64,000 nucleotides of DNA from Bacillota bacterium (GTDB taxonomy: Bacteria > Bacillota > Clostridia > Acetivibrionales > DSM-1351): the NCBI GenBank assembly GCA_023439045.1, contig JAEXOY010000018.1, positions 186,001 to 250,000 on the forward strand, written 5' to 3'. A program made the translations under genes and the position numbers. This document shows, piece after piece, positions 45,267 through 54,930 of this stretch; position 1 is the stretch's first letter; every line of letters begins with the position of its first letter. The notes under the pieces are model-generated. The model made no database searches. It was not told where the DNA came from and saw nothing but the letters and a program-made list of their open reading frames with translations.

Positions 45267-46679
45267 ATGAAGAAAATTCGCGTGTTCTCACTACTGATTG
45301 CTTTTGTGTTAATTGTCAGCACACTATGTGCTTGTCAAAACGACCAGAATGCAAATCAAGACAACCAGAGTACAACTAGTTCGTCGCAAGAATCGTCAAA
45401 GGCACCAGCTACCGTAAGTACTATCCGCATTTGGACCAGTTCTGCATCCGATAAGAAAGAGTGGACGTCACAAATCGATCTGTTCAATAGCGGCATCGGT
45501 GCTGAGAAGGGTGTTAAAATTGATTACCAGATTTTCGGTGATAACTATCAGACATCTGTCGATACTGCTGTGTCGGCTGGTCTGCAGCCCGAGATATGGA
45601 TGGCTACCACCAAGCAGTCTCAGTACGTTGCACAGGACATCATCTGCTCGCTCGATGAACTCCCTAACATGACTGACTTACTCGACGCAAACAAGGCATC
45701 TCAGATCAAAAACTTGACTGTGTTCAACGATAAGGTGTATTCACTACCACTCTACTTTACCAGTTATAGTTTGATCTACAACGTCGATATCCTGAAAAAC
45801 GCTGGATTCACTGAACCTCCTAAGACTTGGGCAGAATACGTAGATATTGCAAAGGCCGTGACTAAAGACAACGTATATGGTACTGCAATTCCCTGCAAAT
45901 TTACCAGCTATCAGGATCGCTATATAATCGATGGCGCTCTTCCGGGCATCGGCCATCTGCAGTACAGCTATTCGGAAGGCAAGTTCATGTTTAGTGATTT
46001 CTTGCCATATTTCGAGGACGTAATCATGCCTCTTGTTGAGGACGGCAGTCTCTTCCCTGGCTGCGCTACGCTGGATAATGACACATTACGCGCTCAGTTT
46101 GCTAACGGAAACATCGCTATGTATATCGGCGGCTCGTATGATGTAGGTGTACTTTATAACCAGTTCCCTGCTAAGGACAACTGGGCTGTCGCTCCTATCC
46201 CATATATGGACGAGGAACACCATTATAATCAGTTGAAGGAACCAGCACAGATGTACTTTACAAGCAAAAATGTGCTCAAAGATGAAGCGATGGCTGCTGC
46301 TGCCTCCGAGGTATGGCATTTCATGTTCTCTAGTAGCCTTAATGAGTTGATGTTCACTAACGGACAGCGCTTCCCAATGAATGATGAAACATTTAAGAAT
46401 GCGGCGGCTCCGACTCAATCACAGTGGAATACATTCTATGAACTTAGCAAGACACAAGTAATGCGTAATCCTATGCCAGATTCTGTAATCACAGTTGAGG
46501 GTAACAACTACGGCACCGTGTTCAGTCAGATTATTGCAGGCCAGGTAGATCCAGCAACGGCTCTCGCCGATTTGGATACCCGCTATCAGGCTGCCTTTGA
46601 CAAGGCCTGTGCCGATGGCACCATCACTAAGGAAGACTGGATAGACCCAAATTATGAGAGTAACTTTGTAATTAAGTAA
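45267..46679 (+). CDS. Carbohydrate ABC transporter substrate-binding lipoprotein (type 1)
   Basis: Start ATG 45267 follows TTGGAGG and gives 470 residues. The signal peptide ends in lipobox LCAC, with an Asn/Gln/Ser-rich linker. The body is of the family 1 solute-binding type: TIRIWTSSASDKKEWTSQ, PEIWMATTKQSQYVAQD, VYSLPLYFTSYSLIYNVDILKNAG, EPPKTWAEYVDIAKAV, GNIAMYIGGSYDVGV. Its cognate permeases are probably those at 51553-53377, on the other side of a divergent two-component system. It is followed by its own terminator, which would allow more binding protein than downstream enzymes. Confidence 0.9.
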   Translation: MKKIRVFSLLIAFVLIVSTLCACQNDQNANQDNQSTTSSSQESSKAPATVSTIRIWTSSASDKKEWTSQIDLFNSGIGAEKGVKIDYQIFGDNYQTSVDTAVSAGLQPEIWMATTKQSQYVAQDIICSLDELPNMTDLLDANKASQIKNLTVFNDKVYSLPLYFTSYSLIYNVDILKNAGFTEPPKTWAEYVDIAKAVTKDNVYGTAIPCKFTSYQDRYIIDGALPGIGHLQYSYSEGKFMFSDFLPYFEDVIMPLVEDGSLFPGCATLDNDTLRAQFANGNIAMYIGGSYDVGVLYNQFPAKDNWAVAPIPYMDEEHHYNQLKEPAQMYFTSKNVLKDEAMAAAASEVWHFMFSSSLNELMFTNGQRFPMNDETFKNAAAPTQSQWNTFYELSKTQVMRNPMPDSVITVEGNNYGTVFSQIIAGQVDPATALADLDTRYQAAFDKACADGTITKEDWIDPNYESNFVIK

Positions 46680-46700
46680 GTAAATACGTTTAATGCAATG

Positions 46701-46741
46701 AGCGCCGCTAACTTCCTTTCAGATTCAGGCGGCGCTGCTTT
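46701..46741 (+). terminator. Terminator or attenuating hairpin after the binding-protein gene
   Basis: AGCGCCGC (46701-46708) pairs with GCGGCGCT (46729-46736), followed by GCTTTAAAA; the T run is short. Confidence 0.65.
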
Positions 46742-46918
46742 AAAAAGGCCATGGTACATTTTGGGTTTAGCTTGTAACCATATGAGGCCTGTAAGTTAAT
46801 ATAGGAATTGCTCTATTTTTCACAATTACACATAAAGAACTACCATACTGCTCCGCGTGACAGACTCTTAAGAGCGCACGCGGAGCAGAATTATACTGAG
46901 TCAAAAGGGAGTGAGAGC

Positions 46919-47923
46919 TTGAAAAGTATAAACAGAAAAGAGCCATCCATAGGACTTATACTTGGCGACCATGCCGGCATCGGGCCAGAAATTATTGCCA
47001 AGTCTCTGATGGAAGGGCCGCAGAACTATACTCCGGTTATCATCGGCAGCCATGAGATGGCTATTGATGTGCTTAATCGGTATATGCCAGACGTGGAAAT
47101 TATTTCGTTTCCGATGAGTGGAGAGACGGAGCCAAGCATAGAGGGAAAAAGGCGGGTATATATATTCGACGTTCCATCAGGTAAAGATATCCAAGTTGGC
47201 AAAGTCACCACGGACAGTGGGAAACTTATTTATGACAGCCTTTGTGCAGGTGTTAAGCTCTATAAAGACGGTTTGGTGGACGGCCTTGTAATGGCGCCTA
47301 TTACCAAACAAGCATTGCATATGGCGGGGCTCCATTATGGATCGGAGTTCGAGGTATTTGCTGAGCAGTTTCAGAGAACCCATGTGAAATCAGTTGTCAA
47401 GGCCGAGCAGGTATTCCGCAGCACGGTTGTTGGTCACTGTGCGTTTTCCGAGATCACAAAGAGGCTTACAACCGAAGGCATCATAGTGACGGGTACTCAG
47501 TTGCTTGAGGTGATGGATAATTTCGGTCAGAAAGATAAGGGCATAGCTGTGGCCGCACTCAATCCTCACGCAGGGGAAGATGGACTGTTCGGAGATGAAG
47601 AAGCAAGGGTGATTCAACCGGCTATTGAAGAGCTTCAGAAAACGGGCGTCAAGGTGATAGGTCCCTGCCCGGCCGATACTGTATTTTTGAAAGCGATGAA
47701 AGGTGAAGTAGGTGGCGTTGTCTTTTTGTATCATGATCAGGGCAACATCGCCATGAAGAGCAGTTTCTTCGGTGCGAGCGTACTGATCTATACTGATTTA
47801 CCATGCCCAATTTTATCCGTAGGTCATGGTAGCGCTTTGGACATCGCCGGTAAGGGGATTGCTGACCCAGACAATATTACAGCCTGCATTTGCACACTTC
47901 TTGAAATGCTTAACTCAAAATAA
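46919..47923 (+). CDS. PdxA-family dehydrogenase (PdxA2-like)
   Basis: I start at TTG 46919 (334 residues), preceded by AAGGGAGTG; the frame extends further upstream without a ribosome site. PdxA signatures are GDHAGIGPEI at the N-terminus, MAPITKQALHMAG, GHCAFSEITKRL, ALNPHAGEDGLFGDEE and YHDQGNIAMK, which hold the metal-binding histidines. PdxA oxidises 4-phospho-hydroxythreonine in vitamin B6 synthesis, but PdxA2 paralogs in sugar-acid clusters oxidise and decarboxylate phosphorylated C4 acids such as threonate or erythronate 4-phosphate. Context favours PdxA2. No DUF1537 kinase, its usual partner, is present in this window. Confidence 0.88.
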   Translation: MKSINRKEPSIGLILGDHAGIGPEIIAKSLMEGPQNYTPVIIGSHEMAIDVLNRYMPDVEIISFPMSGETEPSIEGKRRVYIFDVPSGKDIQVGKVTTDSGKLIYDSLCAGVKLYKDGLVDGLVMAPITKQALHMAGLHYGSEFEVFAEQFQRTHVKSVVKAEQVFRSTVVGHCAFSEITKRLTTEGIIVTGTQLLEVMDNFGQKDKGIAVAALNPHAGEDGLFGDEEARVIQPAIEELQKTGVKVIGPCPADTVFLKAMKGEVGGVVFLYHDQGNIAMKSSFFGASVLIYTDLPCPILSVGHGSALDIAGKGIADPDNITACICTLLEMLNSK

Positions 47924-48049
47924 TACGCCACATTGTGCAGATAGAATCCTTTACAATAGACACTAGAACTGATATGCTGTCGATAACCTTAAAAACTTAT
48001 ATATAGGCCTCTGCCGTGGGGCGGAGGTAAGAAAGTAGAGAGTGGCCTT

Positions 48050-48856
48050 ATGAATAATATTACTGAAATGTCTTCATACCCAGACGACCCTCGTCAATTA
48101 AAAATCTTCCGAGCCGGCCAGCAGGGTTATCTTTTGGAATCGGGCGGAGTTCAGATCGGCATCGATCTGTATCTGACACCATCTCCAAAAAGACTGATTC
48201 CGAATTTTTTTGAGGCAGAGGACTTAAATTCGCTCTCATTGCTCTTGGGTACCCACAATCATCTGGATCATATTGACAAGATGGCTTGGATTCGCATTGC
48301 GGCCACCTGCCCTATGGTCAAATTTGTCGTTCCTGCGTACTTTGAGGATAAGCTTCCTCAAGAGCTAGCTATTGACAAAAACCGTTTCCTATTCGTTGAT
48401 GAAAATCGGCCGGTAGCATTTCATGATATACATATCCGCGCAGTGGCGGCAGCGCATGAATTTTTAGACAAAGATGCGGTTACGGGCTATCACCCGTATC
48501 TGTGCTATGTGATCGATTTCAATGGGTATAAACTGTTCCATGCGGGTGACACATGCAGATATGATGGATTCGCAGGGAAAATTAGTGAGTTGGGAGCTCT
48601 CGATGTCGCATTTCTCCCCATAAACGGACGGGATGCCAAACGATATGCAAGCGGTTGCATAGGTAACATGACTTATCAGGAAGCGGCGGATTTAGCTGGT
48701 GATATCAGGGCGACTCTGACAATCCCTGGACATTATGATATGTTTGCCCATAATGGCGAGGATCCCGAGCTTTTCCGTACATATATGGAGGTCAAATATC
48801 CGTCTCTCAAGTGCGTTGCTATGCCAGCCGGCACATCCTTTGTCTACGGCAGATGA
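48050..48856 (+). CDS. UlaG-like metallo-beta-lactamase-fold lactonase
   Basis: This 268-residue protein has the metal-binding motif THNHLDH at residues 68-74, a later AAAHEFL, HAGDTCRYDG and IPGHYDMFAHNGEDPELF. The last, with PINGRDAKRYASGCIGNMTYQEAADLA, closely recalls UlaG, the L-ascorbate-6-phosphate lactonase. I infer lactone hydrolysis of a sugar acid, possibly phosphorylated, in the catabolic cluster. It lies 126 bases after the PdxA2-like gene on the same strand, with a weak upstream ribosome site. Confidence 0.85.
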   Translation: MNNITEMSSYPDDPRQLKIFRAGQQGYLLESGGVQIGIDLYLTPSPKRLIPNFFEAEDLNSLSLLLGTHNHLDHIDKMAWIRIAATCPMVKFVVPAYFEDKLPQELAIDKNRFLFVDENRPVAFHDIHIRAVAAAHEFLDKDAVTGYHPYLCYVIDFNGYKLFHAGDTCRYDGFAGKISELGALDVAFLPINGRDAKRYASGCIGNMTYQEAADLAGDIRATLTIPGHYDMFAHNGEDPELFRTYMEVKYPSLKCVAMPAGTSFVYGR

Positions 48857-49075
48857 ATCATCGTACGAAATCGTTTAAAACTTTATGTAAACTTTTAAAA
48901 TGATATTAGAATAAATACATTGGTCAGGCCAATAACAATGTTATAATTGAATTCACAATGACAACTTCCTTTCTTGTATTAATGCATTGAATCTAATTTA
49001 TACAGGAAAAGAGGGGGTTGTTGTTTTTTTATGGGCAAAACAGCTTTCTATTTTCTATGATATGACATATGACTT

Positions 49076-49750
49076 TCATTCTGATTCGAGGGTTTCGAAA
49101 AAATCAATATCCCGTAGCAATTGGATAACATGCTTCATCTTTTTCATTTTGAACTTCTTGAGAATCCAATAGATTTCTGAGCGGATAGTGGTTTCCTCTA
49201 CGCAGCGCTGCTCAGCGATTTTTTTATATGAGTAACCGCTATAGACGAGCTTGATGATTTCATATTCCGTGTTGGTGATCTTCAGCATCATATTGTAGAC
49301 TTCTTTGGTTCTGTTTTTATCCTCTGCCATGCGCATATATTCGCTCATCAGCTTATTGGCAATATCGGGACGCAATAGAAAGTTGTTGTCCATTACCTTG
49401 CGGATGGAGCTAAGGATAATGTCGGTCTGAGTCGTTTTGATGATATAATCCGCTGTACCAACCGCATACGCTCTGAAAAGCAGGTCGTCCCTGCTGTGAA
49501 TCGTCAGAACAATCGCCTTGATATTGGGATTGAATGCCTTAATCTTCTGGATAGCATCAATGCCAGCGGTATTGTTCTCCATCTGGATATCCATCAGCAC
49601 TATATCAGGATTGGTTTTGATGGTTTTTTCGACTGCTTCCACACCGCTTTGTGCCATATCGACGACTTCCATATCCGATTCACCCTGAATTATTTTATTA
49701 AAATAGTTTCGTATTTCCTGAGAATCATCTGCAATTAGTACTCGAATCAT
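49076..49750 (-). CDS. NarL/LuxR-type response regulator
   Basis: This 224-residue regulator has a receiver domain with acidic pocket ADD (7-9) and Asp54 in IVLMDIQM, then a C-terminal helix-turn-helix (about residues 158-215: LTNTEYEIIKLVYSGYSYKK, CVEETTIRSEIYWILKKF) of the GerE/NarL kind. It lies 23 bases downstream of the kinase gene on the minus strand, in the middle of the catabolic cluster and divergent from the permeases. It probably senses the cluster's substrate through the kinase. Usual clostridial sugar systems use YesN/AraC-type regulators; this one does not. Confidence 0.88.
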   Translation of the reverse strand: MIRVLIADDSQEIRNYFNKIIQGESDMEVVDMAQSGVEAVEKTIKTNPDIVLMDIQMENNTAGIDAIQKIKAFNPNIKAIVLTIHSRDDLLFRAYAVGTADYIIKTTQTDIILSSIRKVMDNNFLLRPDIANKLMSEYMRMAEDKNRTKEVYNMMLKITNTEYEIIKLVYSGYSYKKIAEQRCVEETTIRSEIYWILKKFKMKKMKHVIQLLRDIDFFETLESE

Positions 49751-49773
49751 TGGTATAATAGTCTCCTTTTATT

Positions 49774-51306
49774 TTATTTGGTAATCTTAGGTAACATAAT
49801 CTGCACAGAAGTGGTCTCTCCATATTGGCTCTCTAAACGTAACTGTCCCATATGTGATTTGACAACCTTATGCGCATACGACAGGCCCAACCCCCAGTTC
49901 AGAGGACCTGACTTGCTCGTATAATAGGGACTGAAGACCTTTTTTAAGGCAGCTTTCTTAATCCCGGTGCCGTTGTCCTGAATCACAATGATGAGCCACT
50001 GAAACTGCAAGCCAATATCCACCTTGATCACGCCATGCTCTCTCCTCGCGGCCTGTATCGATTCAATCGCATTATTAAATATATTGATGAAGACCCGCAC
50101 CATGTGATAATAGTCGAATCTGGAGACAAGCAACCCGTGGTCGTACTGTTCTTTATTCCAGATGATTACAGTGTTTGGTGGCGGACTGACTTTGGAAATT
50201 GCCTCATCAATGACTTCTCCGATGTCGTTGTTTTTGAAAATATATCTGATCTGGCGTAGTGAATCGAGCATCTCGGAAGTTCTTTTAAGCGAGGAATTCG
50301 ACAACTCCTCGATTTTGCGCAGGGCCACTCGATCAGCTTCAGGGTCGTTAATACCCTCTAGAGCCTGCCTTGCTAGGATAATGATGCTGAACAGCAGGTT
50401 TTTCTGGGAATGTAGCGTTTCGCTCATGACCTCATTCATTTTCGAGATGTTGCGTTCCCTCTCACGGTCTACAAATATGTGAATAAAGCTGCCCATCTTA
50501 TAGTTTAGCAACAGCAGCAACGTAAAGAGTAGAGCGATTGCCGTGATTAGCGGGATAATCACATAATAGCTGTAGGAAAAAGAATTCAGATTTGCGAACA
50601 CCCAGTACCCATTGGCAAAGACCGTATGGATTGACATCTTGAAAGGGCCCAAGAAAAAGGTACCGTAAAACAGCAGGTTCATTATGCATAGGCAGGCAGT
50701 CAACTGATGTATTTGTCGCTTGATATAGCGGATGGTATTCTGTAATTGATATCTATGCAGCAAATAAACCGGGTAGAACAGGTAAATGAGAATCCACAAT
50801 TGGTTAAATTGGTGTACAACTGTAAAAAAAGTAGTAACAAATACGCTATGCGAGTTGAGTATATGAGTTAGGTATATGTAGTAAGCGGTGGATGGGTCGT
50901 AGAATAGCAGATTGTAGACTAACGGTGCTATTAGCAGTATAAACCTTGGGATTTTGTACTTAAAGCTTCTTGTGAATTCGTGGACGAACAGCGGAACTGC
51001 AAGCATATACAGCAGGATGCCCAAATTCATCAGTCGTGCGTTCATGACAAGTGACATATTAATGGTCTGGCTGATATAAGCGAAAATTCTATAATCAAGA
51101 CTGAAAAACGGATTGCTTTGGTAGTAGTTACCAAACCTAACTATATACATCACAACCGCAAAAAATGTGATAACCATCCCGCAGACCATCATAATGAACA
51201 ACCAGCAGTATTTGTCGTAATAATCCAAGGTTATGAGGACAACAGAAAACACGATGAGTGCAAGTATTGTGTATAACAAGATTATGACACCTGCTTTCCA
51301 GCACAT
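49774..51306 (-). CDS. Membrane sensor histidine kinase
   Basis: This 510-residue kinase begins with a long multi-pass membrane domain (about seven segments to residue ~275). A linker follows with the likely phosphoacceptor His in MSETLHSQKNLLFSIII. The C-terminal HATPase domain has INIFNNAIESIQAA (N-box), IVIQDNGTGIKKAAL (G1) and YTSKSGPLNWGLGLSYAH (F/G2). The exact start is uncertain: ATG 51306 has no ribosome site, and a TTG about 24 bases further in follows AGGTG. It pairs with the response regulator just downstream. Confidence 0.88.
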   Translation of the reverse strand: MCWKAGVIILLYTILALIVFSVVLITLDYYDKYCWLFIMMVCGMVITFFAVVMYIVRFGNYYQSNPFFSLDYRIFAYISQTINMSLVMNARLMNLGILLYMLAVPLFVHEFTRSFKYKIPRFILLIAPLVYNLLFYDPSTAYYIYLTHILNSHSVFVTTFFTVVHQFNQLWILIYLFYPVYLLHRYQLQNTIRYIKRQIHQLTACLCIMNLLFYGTFFLGPFKMSIHTVFANGYWVFANLNSFSYSYYVIIPLITAIALLFTLLLLLNYKMGSFIHIFVDRERERNISKMNEVMSETLHSQKNLLFSIIILARQALEGINDPEADRVALRKIEELSNSSLKRTSEMLDSLRQIRYIFKNNDIGEVIDEAISKVSPPPNTVIIWNKEQYDHGLLVSRFDYYHMVRVFINIFNNAIESIQAARREHGVIKVDIGLQFQWLIIVIQDNGTGIKKAALKKVFSPYYTSKSGPLNWGLGLSYAHKVVKSHMGQLRLESQYGETTSVQIMLPKITK

Positions 51307-51552
51307 CCACTAGTCTGTGCTAAAGATAGAATTTTTCCGTTAAATCATTAGATATGCCGCCTATTGACCATCTGTGACTTTTGATTAGTTATGTAAATAT
51401 AATATAACACTATTAAAATATTATGTAAAGTTATAAAATTTAGCTTTGCCTAAAATTTAGCTCTTACTGTTTAAAAAAAATCATATTTCGAGCATATTTT
51501 TATTGCTCTATAATTAGTTTCATAAATTAATTTCTATAGAAAGGTATTTGGT

Positions 51553-52482
51553 GTGAGTATGAGAAAATCCGCTTATAAGAAATTCCGAATTGACGGAGAC
51601 AGGGTGCAAGAGGTGGGTATGCTTCTACCTATGTTTATCGGTTTTTTGCTGTTTACAATCTACCCCATTATCTGGGCTATCCGCTGGGCCTGGTTCGACT
51701 ACAGCGGCTTCGGTACGCCGGTTTTTGTTGGGTTCGAAAACTTTGTTAGAGCATTTACGCGTGACCCTATGTTTTGGCAGTCGCTTGTTAATACCTCTTA
51801 TCTAGCCTTTGCCAAGCTGCTCCTTGAGATGCCTCTTGCTATTATCCTTGCAGTATTGGTCAACAAAAAGATTAAAGCTGCGTCCTTCTTTCGTGTTATC
51901 TACTTTATGCCAACCGTCATGAGCGTTGCTGTCGTAGGTATCATATTTTCGATCATGTTTAGCGCCTATAATGGTATTATCAACGCAATACTACAACAGG
52001 TAAACATAATATCCAAAAATGTTGATTTCTTCGCGGGGCGGTGGTCATCCCTGACCGTGATGCTGTTTGTGTCGCTGTGGACCACCTTTGGTATTAATAT
52101 GTTGTATTTTCTGATGGGGCTTCAAAACATTCCGAATGAACTTTATGAGTCCGCCGATATTGACGGAGCGAATACTTCCCAGAAGTTTATCCACATTACC
52201 CTGCCATTGTTAGCACCGACCATGCAGACCGTATTTTTGCTAAGCATGCTCGGTACCATGAGAATCACAGACCTAATTCTAGTCATGACAAATGGGCAGC
52301 CCGGCGGCACAACGGAAGTGGTCATGTCATATGTATTCAAGTACTTCTTCCAGTATGGGGACGCTGGGAGTGTCAGCCAGTTCGGTTATGGCTCTGCGTT
52401 GATAATGATTGTGGCCGTATTCCTAGCTATTATCACGGCTATTTATTTTAAAGTCTCTAAGAAAATGACACAAATTTTTTAG
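51553..52482 (+). CDS. Carbohydrate ABC transporter permease (MalF/UgpA type)
   Basis: This 309-residue, six-segment inner-membrane permease has the ABC-interaction EAA-type loop YESADIDGANTSQKFIHITLPLLAPT. The N-terminal text (LPMFIGFLLFTIYPIIWAIR) is typical of MalF-like permeases. The start may be GTG 51553 (AAAGG eight bases upstream) or ATG 51559. It forms a heterodimer with the next gene. No ATPase gene lies in the cluster, so a shared MsmX/MsmK-type ATPase is presumably used. Confidence 0.92.
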   Translation: MSMRKSAYKKFRIDGDRVQEVGMLLPMFIGFLLFTIYPIIWAIRWAWFDYSGFGTPVFVGFENFVRAFTRDPMFWQSLVNTSYLAFAKLLLEMPLAIILAVLVNKKIKAASFFRVIYFMPTVMSVAVVGIIFSIMFSAYNGIINAILQQVNIISKNVDFFAGRWSSLTVMLFVSLWTTFGINMLYFLMGLQNIPNELYESADIDGANTSQKFIHITLPLLAPTMQTVFLLSMLGTMRITDLILVMTNGQPGGTTEVVMSYVFKYFFQYGDAGSVSQFGYGSALIMIVAVFLAIITAIYFKVSKKMTQIF

Positions 52483-52528
52483 AGCACACATTTTGTGTGT
52501 AATATGATAAAGAAAAGGAGACAATAAA

Positions 52529-53377
52529 ATGCGTAATACTTCTCGCTTGATACGCGGATTTTTCATGTACTTGTTTTTATTCGTTATGGTCTTGATTTCA
52601 GTATTTCCAGTATTATACATCCTCTTGGCGTCATTTAAGACCAATCTTGAAATCATGGTTGGCGGCACCAATCTATTTCCTAAGGTATGGCAGATATCCA
52701 ACTACATTGAGGCATGGAAGCAGGCTGACTTCTCACTATATACTTTCAACAGCATATATATGTGTTTCTTTGTTGTCGTCGGTTGCATCATCACAGCGAC
52801 CGTGGAGGGATATATATTCTCACGTGGCACCACACTGTTCAGCAAGTTTGCATATAAGATGGTTACGGTGTCAATGTTTATCTCGCTCGGCGCTCTGGCT
52901 CTCTATCCACAGTTGGGCCTTGCCAAGATTTTCGGTCTGAACGGTACACTTTGGGGACCTATTATTATCAATGTGTTCGGCCTTAATGTCACACAGGTCT
53001 TACTTTCCACAACGTATCTCAAACAGATTCCCCTGGAGATCGATGAGGCGGCTAAGATCGACGGCTGCAGCTTCTTCAGGACTTTTGTCTCGATCATTTT
53101 CCCGTTGATCAAGCCTCTGATTGGGACTATTGGTCTGGTTGCTTTCCGTATCGCTTGGAGCGATTATCTATTACCATACGTATTCACCATTTCTGCTCCC
53201 GAAAAGATGACGCTGGTTGTTGGAATCGTCATGCTGAAAAACGGTGGTGCTACTGCTTCAGCTATGAACCTGATGATGGCTGGTATCAGCATTTCGCTCA
53301 TTCCGATGCTGATTGTCTACTTTATTCTGAACAAATTCTTTGTCGCTGGCATAACAGAGGGTGCAATCAAAGGTTGA
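52529..53377 (+). CDS. Carbohydrate ABC transporter permease (MalG type)
   Basis: This 282-residue permease partners the upstream MalF-type protein. It has six hydrophobic segments and the EAA loop LEIDEAAKIDGCSFFRTFVSI with following IFPLIKPLIGTIGL. GAAAAGGAGA precedes the ATG. Forty-six bases separate the two genes, with a small GCACACATTTTGTGTG hairpin between them. It imports the substrate captured by the lipoprotein at 45267. Confidence 0.92.
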   Translation: MRNTSRLIRGFFMYLFLFVMVLISVFPVLYILLASFKTNLEIMVGGTNLFPKVWQISNYIEAWKQADFSLYTFNSIYMCFFVVVGCIITATVEGYIFSRGTTLFSKFAYKMVTVSMFISLGALALYPQLGLAKIFGLNGTLWGPIIINVFGLNVTQVLLSTTYLKQIPLEIDEAAKIDGCSFFRTFVSIIFPLIKPLIGTIGLVAFRIAWSDYLLPYVFTISAPEKMTLVVGIVMLKNGGATASAMNLMMAGISISLIPMLIVYFILNKFFVAGITEGAIKG

Positions 53378-53452
53378 TGCATCATCTAATTGGAATAAGG
53401 ATTTTCTATAAATCGACCTGTATATAGGCCGTAAAATAAACGGAGGTGTTCT

Positions 53453-54217
53453 ATGTTTGATTTTAAGGATAATGTAGTTGTGGTCACAGGTTCTTCTCGC
53501 GGTATCGGACGTACTATTGCCGAACGGTTTTATGAGGCGGGAGCTTCGGTGGCTATATGCAGCCGCAAACAGGCTGATATTGATCAGGCATTGCTGGAGA
53601 TGGGAAAGGATGACCCTACAAGAGTTTATGGAAAGGCTGCCGACAGCGCCAGCGTGGAATCAATGGCAACTTTTCTGCAGAGCGTTGTGGACAGGTATGG
53701 AAGAATTGATATCTTGGTCAACAATGCTGGAGTGCAGTTTCCACAGCCCTCGGTAGAGGTTAGTGAGAAGGATTGGGATGCCACTCTGGATACCAATCTG
53801 AAGGGTTATTTTTTCGCTGCACAGTTTGCAGCAAAAGACATGATGAAGAGAAATGCGCCGGGAAGCATCATCAATATCGGCTCTGTTAACGCAATTACCG
53901 TTGTAGTGGGGCAGGCGGTATATGCTTCCACCAAGGCAGGTATTTCTCAAATGACCAAAAGCCTTGGACGTGAGTGGGGAAAAGCCGGCATCCGAGTTAA
54001 TTGCATCGCGCCAGGTAGTATCCCTACTTCCATCAACGCAGCCATTTACGCAGATCGCGAGGTGGAGCGCGCCATGGAGGAGAAGATTCCAATGGGAAGG
54101 CGAGGAAAAACCAATGAGGTGGCAGATGCGACGCTTTACATGGCTTCGCAATACGCTTCCTACATTACAGGACAGACACTTTTTGTAGACGGAGGACTTA
54201 CCCTTGTTCATGGGTAG
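53453..54217 (+). CDS. Short-chain dehydrogenase (FabG/gluconate 5-dehydrogenase-like)
   Basis: This 254-residue SDR has the classical features TGSSRGIGRTIAE, LVNNAGVQF, the catalytic Ser in NIGSVNA, YASTKAG (YxxxK), INC/VNCIAPGSI and a terminal GQTLFVDGGLTLVHG. It should oxidise or reduce a hydroxyl/keto group on a sugar acid with NAD(P). CGGAGGTG precedes the ATG. It follows the permeases and is closely spaced (20 bases) with the racemase-like gene, indicating one operon. Confidence 0.9.
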   Translation: MFDFKDNVVVVTGSSRGIGRTIAERFYEAGASVAICSRKQADIDQALLEMGKDDPTRVYGKAADSASVESMATFLQSVVDRYGRIDILVNNAGVQFPQPSVEVSEKDWDATLDTNLKGYFFAAQFAAKDMMKRNAPGSIINIGSVNAITVVVGQAVYASTKAGISQMTKSLGREWGKAGIRVNCIAPGSIPTSINAAIYADREVERAMEEKIPMGRRGKTNEVADATLYMASQYASYITGQTLFVDGGLTLVHG

Positions 54218-54237
54218 AAAATAAGGAGGAAATAAAT

Positions 54238-54900
54238 ATGAAACCAAAAGTTGGAGTAGTACATACTTTTTTATACTCGGTGGAGGACATTAAAAAGCAG
54301 TTTAAGGAGCAGCTTCCCGAGGTGGAAATGATCAATATCATCGACGACAGCCTGTTGAGCGAAGCACTTGAAAATAAAGGAATTACTCCTGCCCTTATCA
54401 GCAGGATGTGCGACTATTATTCAAATCTACAGGACATGGGCTGCGTATGTGCCCTGAATCAGTGCTCCTCTGTGGGCGAAGCCGCGGATATAGCAAGCAA
54501 GCTTGTCAATATGAAGGTTGTCAAAATTGATGAACCTATGGCTCGTGAGGCTGTAAAGCTCGGTAGTAAAATTGCGGTTATCGCAACCGCTATTTCCACA
54601 GTAGAGCCTTCCTGCCGCCTGGTGGAAAGTAAAGCCAGAGAAGCCGGTAAAGAGGTTACTGTTTCCCTCTGTTTTGTAGAGGGTGCCTATGAATTCCTTC
54701 TCAAGACAGGCGATAAGGAAAAGCATAATGAAATGGTTATCAACAAGATCAAGGAAGCGGCTGAAACCCATGATGTAATTGTACTTGCGCAGGGGAGTAT
54801 GTACCATCTGATGCCTTTGCTTAAGGATATAAAGGTTCCCGTACTTACGAGCCTTGAAACGGGTGTAGCGCAAATCCGCAGTATCTTGGGACTAAATTAA
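54238..54900 (+). CDS. Asp/Glu racemase-superfamily protein lacking the second catalytic cysteine
   Basis: This 220-residue protein fits the Asp/Glu/hydantoin racemase fold. The first catalytic-cysteine region is kept (ALNQCSSVGE, Cys76), but the second, normally LGCT, reads LAQGSMY (residues 183-189) with Gly-Ser instead of Cys. Other cysteines (C69, C71, C145) are not at the family positions. A two-base racemase is therefore unlikely; a one-cysteine isomerase or decarboxylase is possible. It lies between an SDR and the archaeal-type GAPDH, all tightly spaced. AAGGAGGAAAT is its ribosome site. Confidence 0.82.
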   Translation: MKPKVGVVHTFLYSVEDIKKQFKEQLPEVEMINIIDDSLLSEALENKGITPALISRMCDYYSNLQDMGCVCALNQCSSVGEAADIASKLVNMKVVKIDEPMAREAVKLGSKIAVIATAISTVEPSCRLVESKAREAGKEVTVSLCFVEGAYEFLLKTGDKEKHNEMVINKIKEAAETHDVIVLAQGSMYHLMPLLKDIKVPVLTSLETGVAQIRSILGLN

Positions 54901-54930
54901 TAAAATTTATAACTATGAGAGGGGATTAAC

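Noticed and set aside
46919..47923. Vitamin B6 biosynthesis PdxA
   Set aside because: No other pyridoxine gene is near, and the context is sugar-acid catabolism, which matches PdxA2 paralogs.
53660..54247. Minus-strand frame of 195 codons
   Set aside because: It is antisense to the SDR gene with strong family motifs on the plus strand; no ribosome site or recognisable domain.
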